Positions 1 to 11,048 of a stretch of DNA of 64,000 nucleotides are shown here, in pieces (positions within the stretch are counted from its first letter, which is position 1; every line of letters begins with the position of its first letter). The notes beneath the pieces were generated by a model. The model did not search any database and was not told the DNA's origin. It saw nothing but the letters and a program-made list of their open reading frames with translations. The DNA comes from Ehretia macrophylla (taxonomy: Eukaryota; Streptophyta; Magnoliopsida; Boraginales; Ehretiaceae), in the NCBI GenBank assembly GCA_037974665.1, contig CM075773.1, forward strand, positions 64,200,763-64,264,762. Reading direction: 5' to 3'. The position numbers and the translations under genes were made by a program.

Positions 1-277
1 ACACAACCAAATATCACCACAATACAACATTTTTAATTCACACAATATTTATGACAAATATACTGCAAAATATTTATGTCAAATATCACTAAATAAAATT
101 TGAAATAAATATAAAATTAAATACAAAAATTATGGATTGAACAAATAAAAAATCTAAAAGTTACACACACACAAATATATATATACACACACATATATAT
201 ACATATGTGCATACTAGACAAAAAGAGAAGAAAAATATAAACTCTAAACTATTTACCTGTAGAAAAGAAAGAGAGAG
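1..277. other. AT-rich intergenic with CA/TA microsatellite
   Basis: No gene is visible. A short CA/TA dinucleotide run lies at about 163-206. The rest is AT-rich and unremarkable. Confidence 0.6.
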
Positions 278-645
278 ATGGTAGTGGTATCCTTGGTGGT
301 GGTGGTGGTGGTGGTGATGGTGCCTTTTGTGATGGTGGTGGTACCTTTGGTGGTGTTGGTGATGGTGCCATTGGTGATGGTAGTAGTACCCTTGGTGGTG
401 GTTATTGATGGTGTTGGTGCCTTTGTTGGTGGTGGTGATAGTGGCCTTGGTGGTTGTGGTTCCCTAGTTAGTAGTGGTGGTGGTACCCTTGTTTGTGGTA
501 GTGGTGTCTTTAGTATTGATGGTGCTCTTGGTGGTGGTAGTGCTCTTAGTAGTGGTGGTGGTGTCCTGAGTGGTGATAGTGCCCTTGGTGGTCATGATGG
601 TGGCATTGGTGGTGGTAGTGATGTCCATGGTGGTAGTGGTGGTAG
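278..645. repeat. GGT/GAT-rich degenerate minisatellite
   Basis: The plus strand is almost entirely GGT, GTG, GAT and AGT triplets, with a loose unit of about 33-36 bp that often ends in a CCCTTG- or CCTTTG-like block. Because the repeat is in triplets, open frames appear on both strands: a Val/Gly-rich frame on plus and a Thr-rich frame on minus. They mirror each other, show no conserved domain, and are best explained by the repeat itself. A real glycine-rich protein cannot be excluded from sequence alone. Confidence 0.75.
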
Positions 646-1114
646 AGAGAAAAAGGGGTTGAAGAAGATATTTTTGTTGAGAGAGATAGAATGAGTAAAG
701 AGAGTGGAAGGAAGAATAAAAAAAATTCATACTTATCTGATTTGACTGAAAAATCAAACGCGGGCGACGAAATGGCTACAACCACTAGTAGCCAAAACAA
801 AAAATTGGGTAAGGGGTAGGCTAGAGGGGGCGCCGGCGGGCCCTCTGACACAGTCGGGGAGCAACTACCAGCCCCTGTCCGCAGCCGGCAGGCCCTCCGA
901 TGGACTCCCAAATTTTTTTATTTTTTATCCTTTCTAAAACATCCCAAATTTATATTTTATTTATATTTATAGGCTTATTTAATTTAGTTATATATTTGTT
1001 TTTAAGTTTATATATAGTTTATTATATATATTAGATTTAGTTTAATTTAATATAAGTTTGTATATAATTTATTATATATACATTCTAGACATACTTATTT
1101 TTTTTTTTTTTAAT
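646..1114. other. No gene; short GC-rich island then AT-rich DNA
   Basis: A GC-rich block at about 765-905 (GGCGCCGGCGGGCCC-like) stands out from AT-rich surroundings. I recognise no coding region or element in it. From about 910 to 1110 the sequence is AT-rich and ends in a T tract. Confidence 0.5.
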
Positions 1115-2286
1115 TTTATTATTGGGCTACGGTTGGCTATGGACATATAGAAGTCCGTTGCCCATCCGTGGCCATTGGCTACGACAGGGCTACGGACTTG
1201 TAAGTGTCCGTAGCCTATTCGTGGCTATGGGTTACAGATAGGCTATGAACATTTAATAGTATTTATCTTTCACTTGTCAATAAATAGAAAAAACATATAA
1301 AAATATTTTGATATCTTCATAAATTACTTGATTATGAAGTTCAAACCAAATATGAGAGTTTTTAAAGTACTAGATTGAGTGTTAATTAACATTAACACAA
1401 AGTCAATTGAAGTTTTACTACGTTGTAGGTGGCTTCGTATTTCTATAATTCAAATTAAAAGCGATAACTCTTATTTTTGTGTAAAAGTTCATATCCCATC
1501 TGTGGCCCATCCGTAGTTCCTAACTATGGAAAAGAAGAAGTCTGTAGCCCATCTGTAGCCTTTTGCTACGAATGGGCTACAGACCACTAATAGTATGTAT
1601 TCTAACTTGTTAATAGATAGGAACAAGTATTAAAACGTGTTAATATCTTTATATTTTTCTTATTTATGAAGTTAAAACACAATGTGAGAATTTTTGAACC
1701 ACTAGATTGAACGTTAATTGACTTTAACACAATGTTAATTGAGAACAAGCTAAGTTCGATTTAAACGATTATTAATTTCCTATAAGATTTCTCTTTAAAA
1801 AAATACGCATGCTAATGAAATACGGACCAAATTTATTTTTATTTGGAAAACTTGCAAGTCAAGTAAAGTTTTACTACGTTGTAGGAGGCTTCACATTTTT
1901 ATAATTCAAATTAAAAGCGATAACCCTTATTTTTGTGTAAAGGTCCGTAGCACATTCATGACCCAGCCGTAGCCCTTAGCTCATTCGTACCCCATCCGTA
2001 GCCCCTAGCTATGGATGCGCTATGAACCACTAATAGTATGTATTCTAACTTGTTAATAGGTAGGAACAACGTATTAAAACATGTTAATATCTTCATATTT
2101 TTCTTGTTTATAAAGGTCAAACGAAATGTGAGAGTTTTTAGACTACTAAATTGAACATTAATTAACAATAACGCAATGTTAAGTGAAAACATGATAAATT
2201 CGATTTAAACAACTATTGATTTCTTATGAGATTTCTCTATAAAAGTACGCATGCTAATGAAATACAGACCAAGTTTATTTTTATTT
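1115..2286. repeat. Tandem array with CCGTAGCC / GGCTACGG motifs, probable transposon remnant
   Basis: Clusters of the motif CCGTAGCC and its complement GGCTACGG occur near 1125-1245, 1495-1590 and 1945-2035, often as facing pairs around a short centre. Between the clusters, three copies of a longer AT-rich segment can be aligned. The blocks starting with CCACTAATAGTATG lie near 1580 and 2028, giving a period of about 450 bp, and a partial first copy starts near 1253. Short inverted and direct motif clusters of this kind are typical of subterminal regions of plant DNA transposons, but no terminal repeat or transposase is visible. The array stops abruptly at the broken 3' end of the LFS-like gene. 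Confidence 0.55.
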
Positions 2287-2384
2287 GGTCACTTAAATTG
2301 GCACCGATAACGATCAATTAAGTGTATCCATCAACCGGATCAGCTACGATTGGCCACTTAAATTGGCACCCATAACGATCAATT
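2287..2384. repeat. 33-bp direct duplication at the broken end of LFS-like copy 1
   Basis: Positions 2287-2319 and 2352-2384 carry the same 33-bp segment with two mismatches, in the same orientation. The right copy is in its normal place in the coding sequence. The left copy sits where the missing last exon sequence should be, immediately next to the CCGTAGCC array. This looks like repair filler or a slipped copy made when the 3' end was replaced. Confidence 0.8.
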
Positions 2385-2797
2385 GGCAATACTTGCATAG
2401 TACCAATAAACCTCTTAATTCCCCTATTATTCTCCAGGACTTGATAGGTTACAAAACGTTTAGTCATATCCATTGCTAGTAATTCCTCTTCGGCCCACAG
2501 GACAATCGTCGCATTGCCATCTGATGGCGATGGTGACTTAGCCGCAGAGTAACGAACTTGGCCAGGCTGACCTGAGACTCCACCTTTGACACAGAAGGAT
2601 ACAACACTAGGAAAGATTTTGTAAAGGTTGCAGAAATCTGCAAGGAGAGGCCATACTTTTTCTGCTGTAGGACCAGTTATCTTTGCTTGCAACTTGGCTT
2701 CCCATTTTGGCTGTTGTTGATCAGTAGCCATAAGCGTTTGACAAAGAAAGAGAACGAGAAGAAAAGTTGATATGATCGTGGGACGGAGAGAGAACAT
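2318..2797 (-). pseudogene. LFS-like SRPBCC protein, 3'-truncated copy 1
   Basis: A single-exon frame of 159 codons closely matches the intact 185-residue paralogue at 57998-58555. It keeps the hydrophobic N-terminus (about residues 1-25), the KWEAKL start of the mature domain, W49, the Arg of the VRY motif (R82) and the Glu of the WAEE motif (E104). These last two correspond to the Arg and Glu reported as catalytic in onion lachrymatory factor synthase (R71, E88). After ADPVDG the homology ends and a TAA follows two codons later, so roughly the last 27 residues, the C-terminal helix of the helix-grip fold, are gone. That helix closes the ligand cavity in this superfamily, so I infer a non-functional product. 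The upstream region and TATA-like box are intact, so it could still be transcribed. Confidence 0.8.
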
Positions 2798-2904
2798 TGT
2801 AGGCTTTGTTTTTGTCTGTGTTGGGCAATAAAATTAAAGGGCCAAGGAGGCTAGATTTATGGAATATAATTTCGTATGAAATATTAGCTCAAGAGCAACT
2901 GATT

Positions 2905-2914
2905 GTATATATGG
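2905..2914 (-). promoter_or_regulatory. TATA-like box of LFS-like copy 1
   Basis: On the minus strand CATATATACA lies about 110 bp upstream of the ATG at 2797. The block TATA..ATCAGTTG..CTTGAGCTAAT is shared with the other LFS units, including the intact gene, so it is probably the ancestral core promoter. Confidence 0.5.
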
Positions 2915-2963
2915 AGGATCATCCGAGTTACTGTTTGACCAATGACTATAACATTTTCAGATA

Positions 2964-3645
2964 GGGAAAATTTCATAAATGTTTTCTATTATTTCTCCGA
3001 AATTTTAAATTCGTTCCTATTACTTAAAGTTAGTCAATTTATTTCTTACTGTTTCCCATAAAATTTTAAATTCATTCTTATTGTTCTAAATTATCCAATT
3101 TAGTTTCTATTGTTTTTCACAAAATTTCTATTTAGTCACATTATTTTAAATATTGAGGTCTAATTTGACTTTTCTATGAAAATAATGTAGATTAAGTTTA
3201 ATTTTTTTGAAAAATAAAAAAGATTAAATTGGCTAATTTTGAAGAGACAAATTTGAATTATTTCTTGAAAAATAATAGACTAAATTGGTAAATTTTAAAA
3301 AATGGAGATGAATTTTGATGTGGATGTAACCGAGTACTGCATCTGACCCAACTGAGTATGACCGAGTATGCGCCCGAGGTCACAGTGTCCGCATGGATAG
3401 TTCGCTTGACATTAGAGAGCCCGGACATAATATAGATAACTGACAGGGGATAGAATCCTACCAAATCAGGAGGGAGCCCCGCTATGAATAGTATAAATAG
3501 TTCATTCCATTTTAAGAAAAAGACTAATAGATGCCAGTAACTTATAACCAATACTGTAACTTTATTCATATATAAAAGCACATATTTAAACCGTAACAAA
3601 TTTGAAATTGTTGGGAACAATAGAAATCATATACACAATTTTCAC
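2964..3645. mobile_element. MITE in LFS unit 1 (interrupted by a solo LTR)
   Basis: Inverted ends GGGAAAATTTCATAAATG and, on the other strand, GAAAATTGTGTATATGATTT, with a largely palindromic TAGTCCCTATTGTTTT-type interior. It is flanked by a perfect 10-bp direct repeat TTTTCAGATA (2954-2963 and 3646-3655). The paralogous unit at 58690-58705 has a single TTTTCAGATA with no insert. Net length without the nested LTR is about 394 bp. The 10-bp TSD and long inverted repeats suggest a Mutator-type MITE; the superfamily is an inference. Confidence 0.8.
3316..3598. mobile_element. Solo LTR, 283 bp, TSD AATTT
   Basis: The segment starts TGATGTGG and ends CGTAACA, so it has TG..CA ends, and is flanked by AATTT at 3311-3315 and 3599-3603. 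The other unit of the segmental duplication has the matching unoccupied site with one AATTT at 30544-30548. It contains a possible TATA region (GTATAAATAG). No internal domain or second LTR is present, as expected after LTR-LTR recombination. The parent family is not otherwise present in the window. Confidence 0.82.
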
Positions 3646-3752
3646 TTTTCAGATAAGTATACAAGGAATAAAGAGAGTGAGTTCGCGGAAGATTTCAACA
3701 ATTCTAAGGTGGCACTGCCATATGCTTAATTCAAGCGACCAAATAATCAATG

Positions 3753-3844
3753 CCGGCGTGCAGGAATTTGTTTGTGTATCTTAGGTTGGCAGACAAAGCT
3801 GGCGTGCAGGAATTTGTTTGTGTATCTCAGGTTGGCAGACACTT
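3753..3844. repeat. 46-bp tandem duplication (2 copies)
   Basis: GGCGTGCAGGAATTTG begins at 3755 and again at 3801. The paralogous region near 30802 has the unit once, so the duplication arose after the units separated. Confidence 0.85.
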
Positions 3845-4184
3845 GGAAATGAGTTATCTGACTGTAAAACAATAAGAAAAAGCGGACCCATATTCAGTGG
3901 CGTATTTGTTTAAAAAGTTGTTAAAATTTTTATGTATTTTTTTTAAAAAAAATATTAAATATCTATATATTTTTAGTTAAAAAAAAAATTAGTCCTCATT
4001 ATATATATATATATATATAGTTAAAAAATTATTAATTTTAAACTCCACTGAAAAAAATTTATGAATCTGTTCATGCCCATATTCCTTTTGAAGAAAAGAT
4101 TTTGACCCTGAAATTAGGTGTGTCATAAATTATCTCACAGAGCTTAAATTGATAATAAGCTTTTATATATTTTGTCAAGGCAAA

Positions 4185-5039
4185 ACCTACATAGGGGGAC
4201 ATCCTAAAATTCACTGAAGGAAGAATAGTACTCTAGATGAGACTGTTGTCACACACGGCATAACCCATTGGCCTCAACGAGATTGAAATCCCAACTGACT
4301 CAATAGTTGCTGCAAGAAGTCCCATTCTACCTTGTCATAAACCTTGCTCATATCCATTTTAACTTCTTTTTTTTGGCTAAAGCATCCATTTTAACATCTA
4401 TTGTTTACACCAATGAATTCCTGTGTCGCTTGAGGTAGTGTGTGACCTCTTGGGCCAAGATGATGTTGTCTTAAATAACTTGGCCTGGAGTGAACGCATT
4501 TTGTGTTGGTGAAACAAGACTATCCATGTACGGGGCCAGCCTATTAACTACCACCTTGGAAATAATTTTATATAGGATATTCCAACAACTGATTGCGCTG
4601 AACTGAGAGATAGATTCAGGCATAGGAGATTTGGAAATAATAGTCAAATGTGTCTCATTGGCGCGAGCCGTAACAGAACCATCCGGACTGATGATTGCCA
4701 ATGCTTTTGAACGAAGAGGCTCAGATACCTATCAGGGCTAGGAGACTTCGTCGGCCCAATAAAAAAAGTAGCTTTCTAATTTCAGAGTCCTCCACTAGCC
4801 TACAGAGCATGACATTCTTCTCGGCAGTGACTATTGGCTGATCCGTATACAAAACATTTTCAAGGTTGCGTGGAACAACCGTATAATAGAGGTTCCTGAA
4901 GTGGTTGAGAATGATTTGACCTATATTACCTAACTGATCCTTCCATTTACAAATATAATTTTTTAGATAGAGAATCTTGTTTTGGCACCGTCACTGCATT
5001 GTAGTGGCATGAAAGAATGCAATGTTCTTGTCCCCACAT
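4185..5039 (-). mobile_element. L1-type LINE fragment, RT part (3' portion of a split element)
   Basis: Reading the minus strand from 5039 downward gives GDKNIAFFHATT, the conserved stretch just before the reverse transcriptase of plant LINEs. Then comes the RT palm start (FSAISCWNILYKIISK, PTQNAFTPGQ) around 4700-4471, and MDMSKVYDKVEWDF, which contains the motif A aspartate, near 4330. The frame is broken by several stops and shifts. The sequence stops near 4185 at the edge of the LFS segmental duplication, so the catalytic YxDD region and 3' end are missing. The 5' half of the same LINE continues at 26516, across the inserted LTR elements. Confidence 0.82.
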
Positions 5040-7839
5040 TGTAACGACCCCAATCCAACTCTTTTCGAGACTAGGCCAGAATCTGCATTCATTACCGTTA
5101 TGGTCTCATGTAAATAACTTTTTATAACATTAAAAGAAGTAAAGTATAAAGATTTTCTTTCAATAATTAGCTATTAAACAACAATCCCGGTACAAAAGGG
5201 TGTTATATTATCAAGACATGAAAACTACCCAGCTACTTTACAAACTAGGGTTTCAGTACAACTACCCTTCTACTTGAGAGTAATACAAACAAACTTTAAC
5301 TTTTACAACTTGGACCAAAACATGACAAACAAGGAGCTTCGAGCACGAAATCATTCAACTTTAGCACATAATGTCAATTTCCATTTCAAGTTAAGCTACA
5401 CCTACAAGGGCGGGAGGGGGAGAGGGAGGGGGGATGGGAAAGAGGGTGAGCTCTTGGGAAGCTCAGTGATGATGGAATATGAGAGTTTTAAAAACGCTTT
5501 TGGGTAGGCCCTTTTGAAAATCATAATGCGATGCGTTATACGTAGGATAACATTAATGTACTATCCATATATGATAAACGATAAGATACAATAACATATG
5601 ATAAACAGTAGAGATTTCTATCACATTCAATAACAGTAGTGACATATGGATAAACAGTCTTTCCTCCCCGAGGTCCGCTAAGAACCAAACTAGAGTACTT
5701 AAACACATAATAAAAAAGATACGTTTTGATACGTACAAGACTCTAGAGGTGGCTCCCACCGCCTCTAGGTGTAGCACTTTTCCCCGCATAGCACTTAGTT
5801 CCTACCGTTGAGGTGGCCGGCCTCGAATCATGATCACAACTTCTTATCTCTCCTAATAGGGTACTCCGGATTGTACCCGAAATCTACGACCTAACTCTTT
5901 GAAGGTAGAATGCCAAGCGAGATAGGGAATAGGACCATGATAGTCACGGGAGCACCAGCAAGCCCTATGCCGCCTGACATTCGTGTAAGCTATCGTGTCT
6001 GAGGTTGCAACCCTCAATTCCAATAACACACAAGCATGCACAAGTAACCATGTAACACACATTCGATAACTATTTGTACAATTTATGATCACACATTTCA
6101 ATAAACACGTAGGTGAAAGACAACAAAAGAGATTGTCCCTGAATAAGTACCTTTAACAATTGAAAATATTAATACAAGCAGATAATATAATGTAATGTAG
6201 AACAACTCATTGTTGTCACTTAAACATTTAATAAACTCTACTTCAGTTGATAATCAATAGCAAAAGTAGATAACTATATATACATGTTGTAGTCCAGATA
6301 AACTCAAGTTTAAATAAGTATCACATTTCCCGGTAATCCAATAATCTTATTTAACTAAACTAATCATTAATTTAGAGTATAATAACTAATTCTTGGAACT
6401 TAGACTGGTATTCCAATTCATCTAACTTATAATTTCTAATTCAATGACTAAACTCATTAGTAGTATTCCTTTTCATTCAACCCTAATTTAGAATAAAGCC
6501 TACTTAGCAGGTAATAACAATCTATTATGCTTGTATATTAAACTCTTATCTAATTAATCAAACTTACTAGTAACATTTACTTCCAGGTTCTATTTAAATT
6601 CATTTAAGATTATAATTCTATAGTTACAGCTCGGGTACATACAATACTACATTCCCTGATATTTAAATAGGACAACTTATATCTAAATGTTTTTTCCAGG
6701 CACCTTCAGTCAAACAGTAATATTCATTAATACCAGAGATGGAATCCAAGATGAAATAAATTAATTCTAGATGTCTTTACTTATTAGCATATACTAACCT
6801 TAACAGTCCTAAATATTAAATTGTAATTCAGCTAATTAGATTCGTTAATTCTATTTACTTTCTAATTAAGACAACACTTGATAAATATAGATATTCAGAT
6901 ATATATCATTATAACTTTCATGTAATAATTCTACATATGCTAGCTTATTATATAGCAAATATAATCAAAATCTCTTCACATAATATAAATAATTCTATAT
7001 GTTGTTTTTAAAGATTTCCTCACCAACTAGATAGGACTTGCAAAAGGAAGCTTAATTTCCACTCCTAGTTGCATGCATGAACTCCATCGATTTCTACAAG
7101 CTCCAAACGCCAACTGGCACCTTAATTGATTCCTTCTTTTTTTTATTCTTCACCGAACTGCTTTCTGTTTCTTTACTTTGTTTTCTTTTTGGTTGGTTTT
7201 ACTTAGTGCTTCTTTAATATGAACATTTAAAGCTAAAAGTTAACTAAAGTCCTACTGCTTCAGCTTCGTTTCTTTTCTTTTTGTTGGTCGGTGGTGAAGG
7301 TGGTAATTAAGGTGAGTACTTTGGAGTGAAGATATATAAATTAAACTAAACAAAGATTATTCCTTTTGTGTGTTGTGTCACTGCCTAAGGTAATTGCCCC
7401 CTTTTATATAGCATTGATGCATGGTTTAGATTGGGTGAAGGTGGGCGGCTATAGTGTAAGCTGATAACGAAAGTTTAATGATGCCCTTAAGCTTGTGCTG
7501 GCGGACAATGAAGCTGGTTCGGTGATGATTGGTGAAGCTGGCAAGTCATGGTGAAGCGGTGGTGGATGTTTCAGCTAGCAATGAAGACAAGTAGCAGCCG
7601 TGTATTGCGTGATAGGCTGCCTTGCTTACACGAATTTGTAGAAAATATTTCAACTAAGGTTCGAAGCCATCATGCAAGCTAATTAGCATAGGTTTGCTTA
7701 GTGGACTTTAATGCTTAGGATGAAAATAGGTGTCTTAGCAAGTAGATGATACAAGCAAGAGAAGCTGGCTGCTAACTTGGATGATGAGTATCGTAGACGG
7801 CTAATAGGATAGAGCTGTCAAATAAACATTAATGGTATA

Positions 7840-8316
7840 TGTCGAGGTCGAAAACCTCACAGTTGAAGTTGGGAGCTATTTGCACGAAGTTGGACTTTTC
7901 AGGTCGGCCTTCGAGCTGTACTTTCTGGGTCGGCTACGTCACCTGCACAGAGAAAAGAAGGAAAAGGCGAGGTGATGACCCGAATTTTTCCCTCGGGCGC
8001 GCGAATGATTAGTATGTCCGAGCTGGCAAGGTAGCTGAGAGCATTTAATGACGAGTTACCTCTGAAATGAAGGGGTGGAGCTCTATTTATACTAAATTCG
8101 GATCTGACGGCATTTAATGCGGTGCAGCTTTATGTCCCATCAAGACTTTATGTCCCATCAGGGCAGCTGGCACTGAGGTCGGGGTTCTCCGGGGTCGGGG
8201 TGAAGTTGGATCAGCGTCCAGGTTGGGTATTTAGCTGAATGGGTTCGGCTTGGCTCGGATTAGCCCGCCTCAGCTTGGTTTGGGCATCTTACCTCAGCTC
8301 GGTATCCCCCTCGTCA
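7840..8316 (-). repeat. Left LTR (3' LTR of the minus-strand gypsy element)
   Basis: 477 bp with ends TGTCGAGG..CCCTCGTCA, matching 17158-17634. A TATA-like CTATTTATACTAAA and a short internal tandem repeat TTTATGTCCCATCA (twice) are present in both LTRs. Confidence 0.95.
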
Positions 8317-8335
8317 ATCCCTCCCCCCCCAAAAG
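8317..8335 (-). other. Polypurine tract of the gypsy element
   Basis: On the minus strand TTTTGGGGGGGGAGGGAT directly precedes the left LTR, which fixes the element's orientation as minus. Confidence 0.8.
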
Positions 8336-8713
8336 TCGAGATCGAAAGGGTGAGATCGGGATTTGGGAGTTGCTCCCGAGCTGGAGGTGCCGGACCCCGA
8401 CAGAGAGGGGATGGCCACGTCAGCGACGCATACCCTTTAGATGGCTGACACGTCACCTGGCAGTTATTACGAGATGCGACGCTTGAGATTCCCGAGGCAG
8501 TTACAGGAGTTGCCTATAAATAGGGCCTCGACATCCGAGATTCATTTCACATTTCGCTTTCAACCTTCAAGAGTTTTAGGTCGGACACTAGAGTGCTCGG
8601 ACGCAGTTAGCTCGGAAAGAACCTTGTCGGACGCATTCAGAAATCAAGAGCAGTAGGTGCATCCCGACTCCCTTTAGTCATTCCTGTACATTTATATTCA
8701 GTCTGTAGACAGG

Positions 8714-11048
8714 ATGGGGAGGTCGGAGTCGGAAGATTCCCAGGCTATGGAAGTAAGGTCCTACGGTGGAGATAAGAGTCCGTCGAGCTCGGAATCTACC
8801 TCGGATAGGGACCAGGGTGGAGAGAGCACCAGTTCGTCTTCAGGGCCGGCTCGAAAATTTGGGCCCGGGTATAGCGATGATGACTGCCAAGTTATTGGGG
8901 TCAGACTGGCGCAAGAGAAGGCAGAGGTGGATCCTTTGGCCGATCTGGAAGACTTGGGAGATAGGGAGGATGACGAGCCATTGAACCAGTTGGAGGGGGT
9001 CGAGATACCTCACGAGTACCTAGCTGGAATTTCCGCATCGGAGCCGACTGAAGCTGTCCCGATTAGGGCAGTCCGACCCCGGAGTTCAGCTACAGCCAGT
9101 GGTTCATCGGTTCGGGGGAAGAGGGTAGAGCATTTATTCGCTTGCTGCAAGCGCGAGTGTCATTCTACCATCGAGATGGCTAACGCTCGGCTGAGAGACT
9201 GGTCGGTGGACCGACACCACAAACTGAAGGTCCCAGGTCAGAATGAAGCTGCTTGCTATCCTCCGCCCGATCACTTTACTATTTACGACCTTGCCTTCGA
9301 CGTCGTTCGGCTTCCACTTCCCAGCTTCATTGTCGGCATTTTGAATTACTTTGAGCTTAGCCCGGCTCAGATGTCACCACACGGTTGGGCCATAATGGTG
9401 GCATTCTACGTGTCCTTCCTTGAGAGGAGGATAGAGCCGACCTTGCGCCGGTTCAGACATTTTTTTGTTTGCAAGCCCAACCCGAAGCAACCAGGCTGGT
9501 TCCACTTCGCAGCTCGGGTCAACAACGCCATATTCACCAAGTGGCACTCCTCTAACAAGGGCTGGCACAATGACTACTATTGGGTCGGGTCGGCCGTGAA
9601 CCCGGGGTACAGAATGGATTGGAATCTTTCCCTAAAAAAGACTTTGAATGACGACCCCAAGCTTTCAAAAGAGGAACTTGCCGAGGTCAGGGTGCTAAGG
9701 CCCGAGCCGGGTATGCTGATCGACATCGATAGTGTCCTCAGGTGGGACAGGATCTGAAAATCCAAGTTATTCGGGATAGAACTCGACCTAAGCGAGGAGC
9801 ACTCCCACTTACTTCCCGAGCTTGAAGAGAACGCTTATTCCGACTCAGAAGAGGGTCAGTTCGCAGGATCACTGCCCGACCTCCCGTCTCTTTGTTTGTC
9901 GTTGCTCTTCTCGATTGGTAATTAGCCATTTTTCACCTTTCTTTTCCTTTGTTTTTGCAGGCATGGCAGATACGGTGAAGCTCGCGTACCTCCAGAGAAG
10001 GAGAAAGCCCGAAGCCAGTGGCGATGCCTCAGCTCGGTCCGGCTTGGGCTCCGTCCCTCAGGAGCAGAGACAGCGGCCCGGGGGCCATGTGCGGGAGGTC
10101 GGCGCTGAAGTCTCGTCGGGGTCTCCTTTGCCAAAGAAAGCGAGCTCGGGTGTGGCAATCCCCGAGCGCTCAGCATCCCGTCCTAACAACAGGAAGTGGC
10201 CCCGGCCCGAGTACTTCGGGAAGGGCAAGGCCACGAAGGTGAGCCCTTCAAATAAGGATTTTGTGGAGGCTGCAAAGGTTGCCCGCGATCCCAAGTTGGG
10301 GTCAGTCCCAGCGGAGCAGCTTTCACTTGACCTGAGGACGGCCATAGTTACGGTAAGACCTACCCAAACGTGCTGTTATGGTTTCTTTTGTTGATTACTT
10401 TGACTGACCACTTTGCTTTCTTCCGCGCAAGCTGAGTCCCACATCCTTATGGCGCATGGCCTACTTGCCCGGGCCCAGACTTACTGTGTAGAGCTCGAGC
10501 AGCGCCACACAGATTCCCGAGTCGAGCTGGAGTCCTTTAGGACGGATGCGGCCCAGAGGCATAAAGCGGATGAGGCGGAGATCGCCCGACTAAGGAAGGA
10601 GCTCGAGGCTGAGAAGTCCCGGTGTAAGGCCGCGGTCAAGGACGTTGAGCGCTACAAGCGGGAGAAGCGCGAGGCCGAAGCGAAGCATAAGGACCTCTTG
10701 GATCAGGTCGGCCTGCGAGGGGAGAAGGCAGTGGAGGCCTTTAAGTCCAGCCAAGAGGCTGTGGACTGGCTAGCCACTGAGGGTGGGGTAATGGCCCGAT
10801 ACGCCAAGTTGGAGTACTACTTTCGAGGCCAGGTTGCAGCTCGCGAGAGGGCGAAGACCTTTTTCCCTACCGCCAAGAACGATTATATCGAGATCTTGGA
10901 GGCCCCGCCCCTGGAATTCTGGGATATTCTCGAGCTACCGGCCGACCTGATGTCTCAGGCCAAATAGATGCTGGCGTTCGTCGAGAAGGGTATGGACCAA
11001 GTCGGGGACATAGCCGAGGCCACCACCTCCACCGCTGCTCCCAAATAA
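8714..11048 (+). pseudogene. Antisense spliced gene of the Tat element (PF04195-type protein with coiled coil)
   Basis: This gene runs opposite to gag-pol. Exon 1 (8714 to about 9854) begins at an ATG and has an acidic Ser-rich N-terminus. It then carries a domain like PF04195 ('putative gypsy type transposon'), recognisable from DVVRLPLPSF, ILNYFELSPAQ and NPGYRMDW around residues 190-330. A TGA at 9755-9757 interrupts it, but the same frame stays open to a possible donor at 9855. A clear acceptor TTTTTGCAG ends at 9960. Exon 2 (9961-10352) continues in frame and ends at GTAAGA. Exon 3 (about 10437-11048) encodes a long Lys/Glu/Arg-rich coiled coil (about 10500-10720) and has an in-frame TAG at 10965-10967. 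Antisense ORFs at this position are known in Tat elements; their function is unknown. The exon 3 acceptor is my least certain call. Confidence 0.65.

Larger units (their letters stand above)
2757..4172. repeat. Segmental duplication, unit 1 (LFS upstream region)
   Basis: From the first codons of the LFS-like gene to about 4172 this DNA aligns, with indels, to 29823-31390. Shared landmarks are the 5' leader, the TATA-like box, the MITE at the TTTTCAGATA site, the GGAATTTGTT..TGTGTATCTTAG block and the final AGCTTAAATTGAYAATAAGC. Differences are a solo LTR present only here, a 46-bp tandem duplication present only here, and a MITE and a 150-bp segment present only in the other unit. Confidence 0.85.

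Noticed and set aside
278-757. Overlapping open frames (Val/Gly-rich on plus, Thr-rich and His-rich on minus)
   Set aside because: They arise from a GGT/GAT triplet repeat that stays open in several frames on both strands. No domain or supporting signal.
5274-5507. 77-codon plus-strand frame with a Gly/Arg-rich stretch
   Set aside because: Lies inside the giant solo LTR in a purine-rich tract; no homology recognised and no equivalent frame in related LTRs.
8239-8656. Short plus-strand frames over the left gypsy LTR and next to it
   Set aside because: They cross the LTR boundary and PPT and are GC-rich chance frames. The antisense gene more plausibly starts at 8714.
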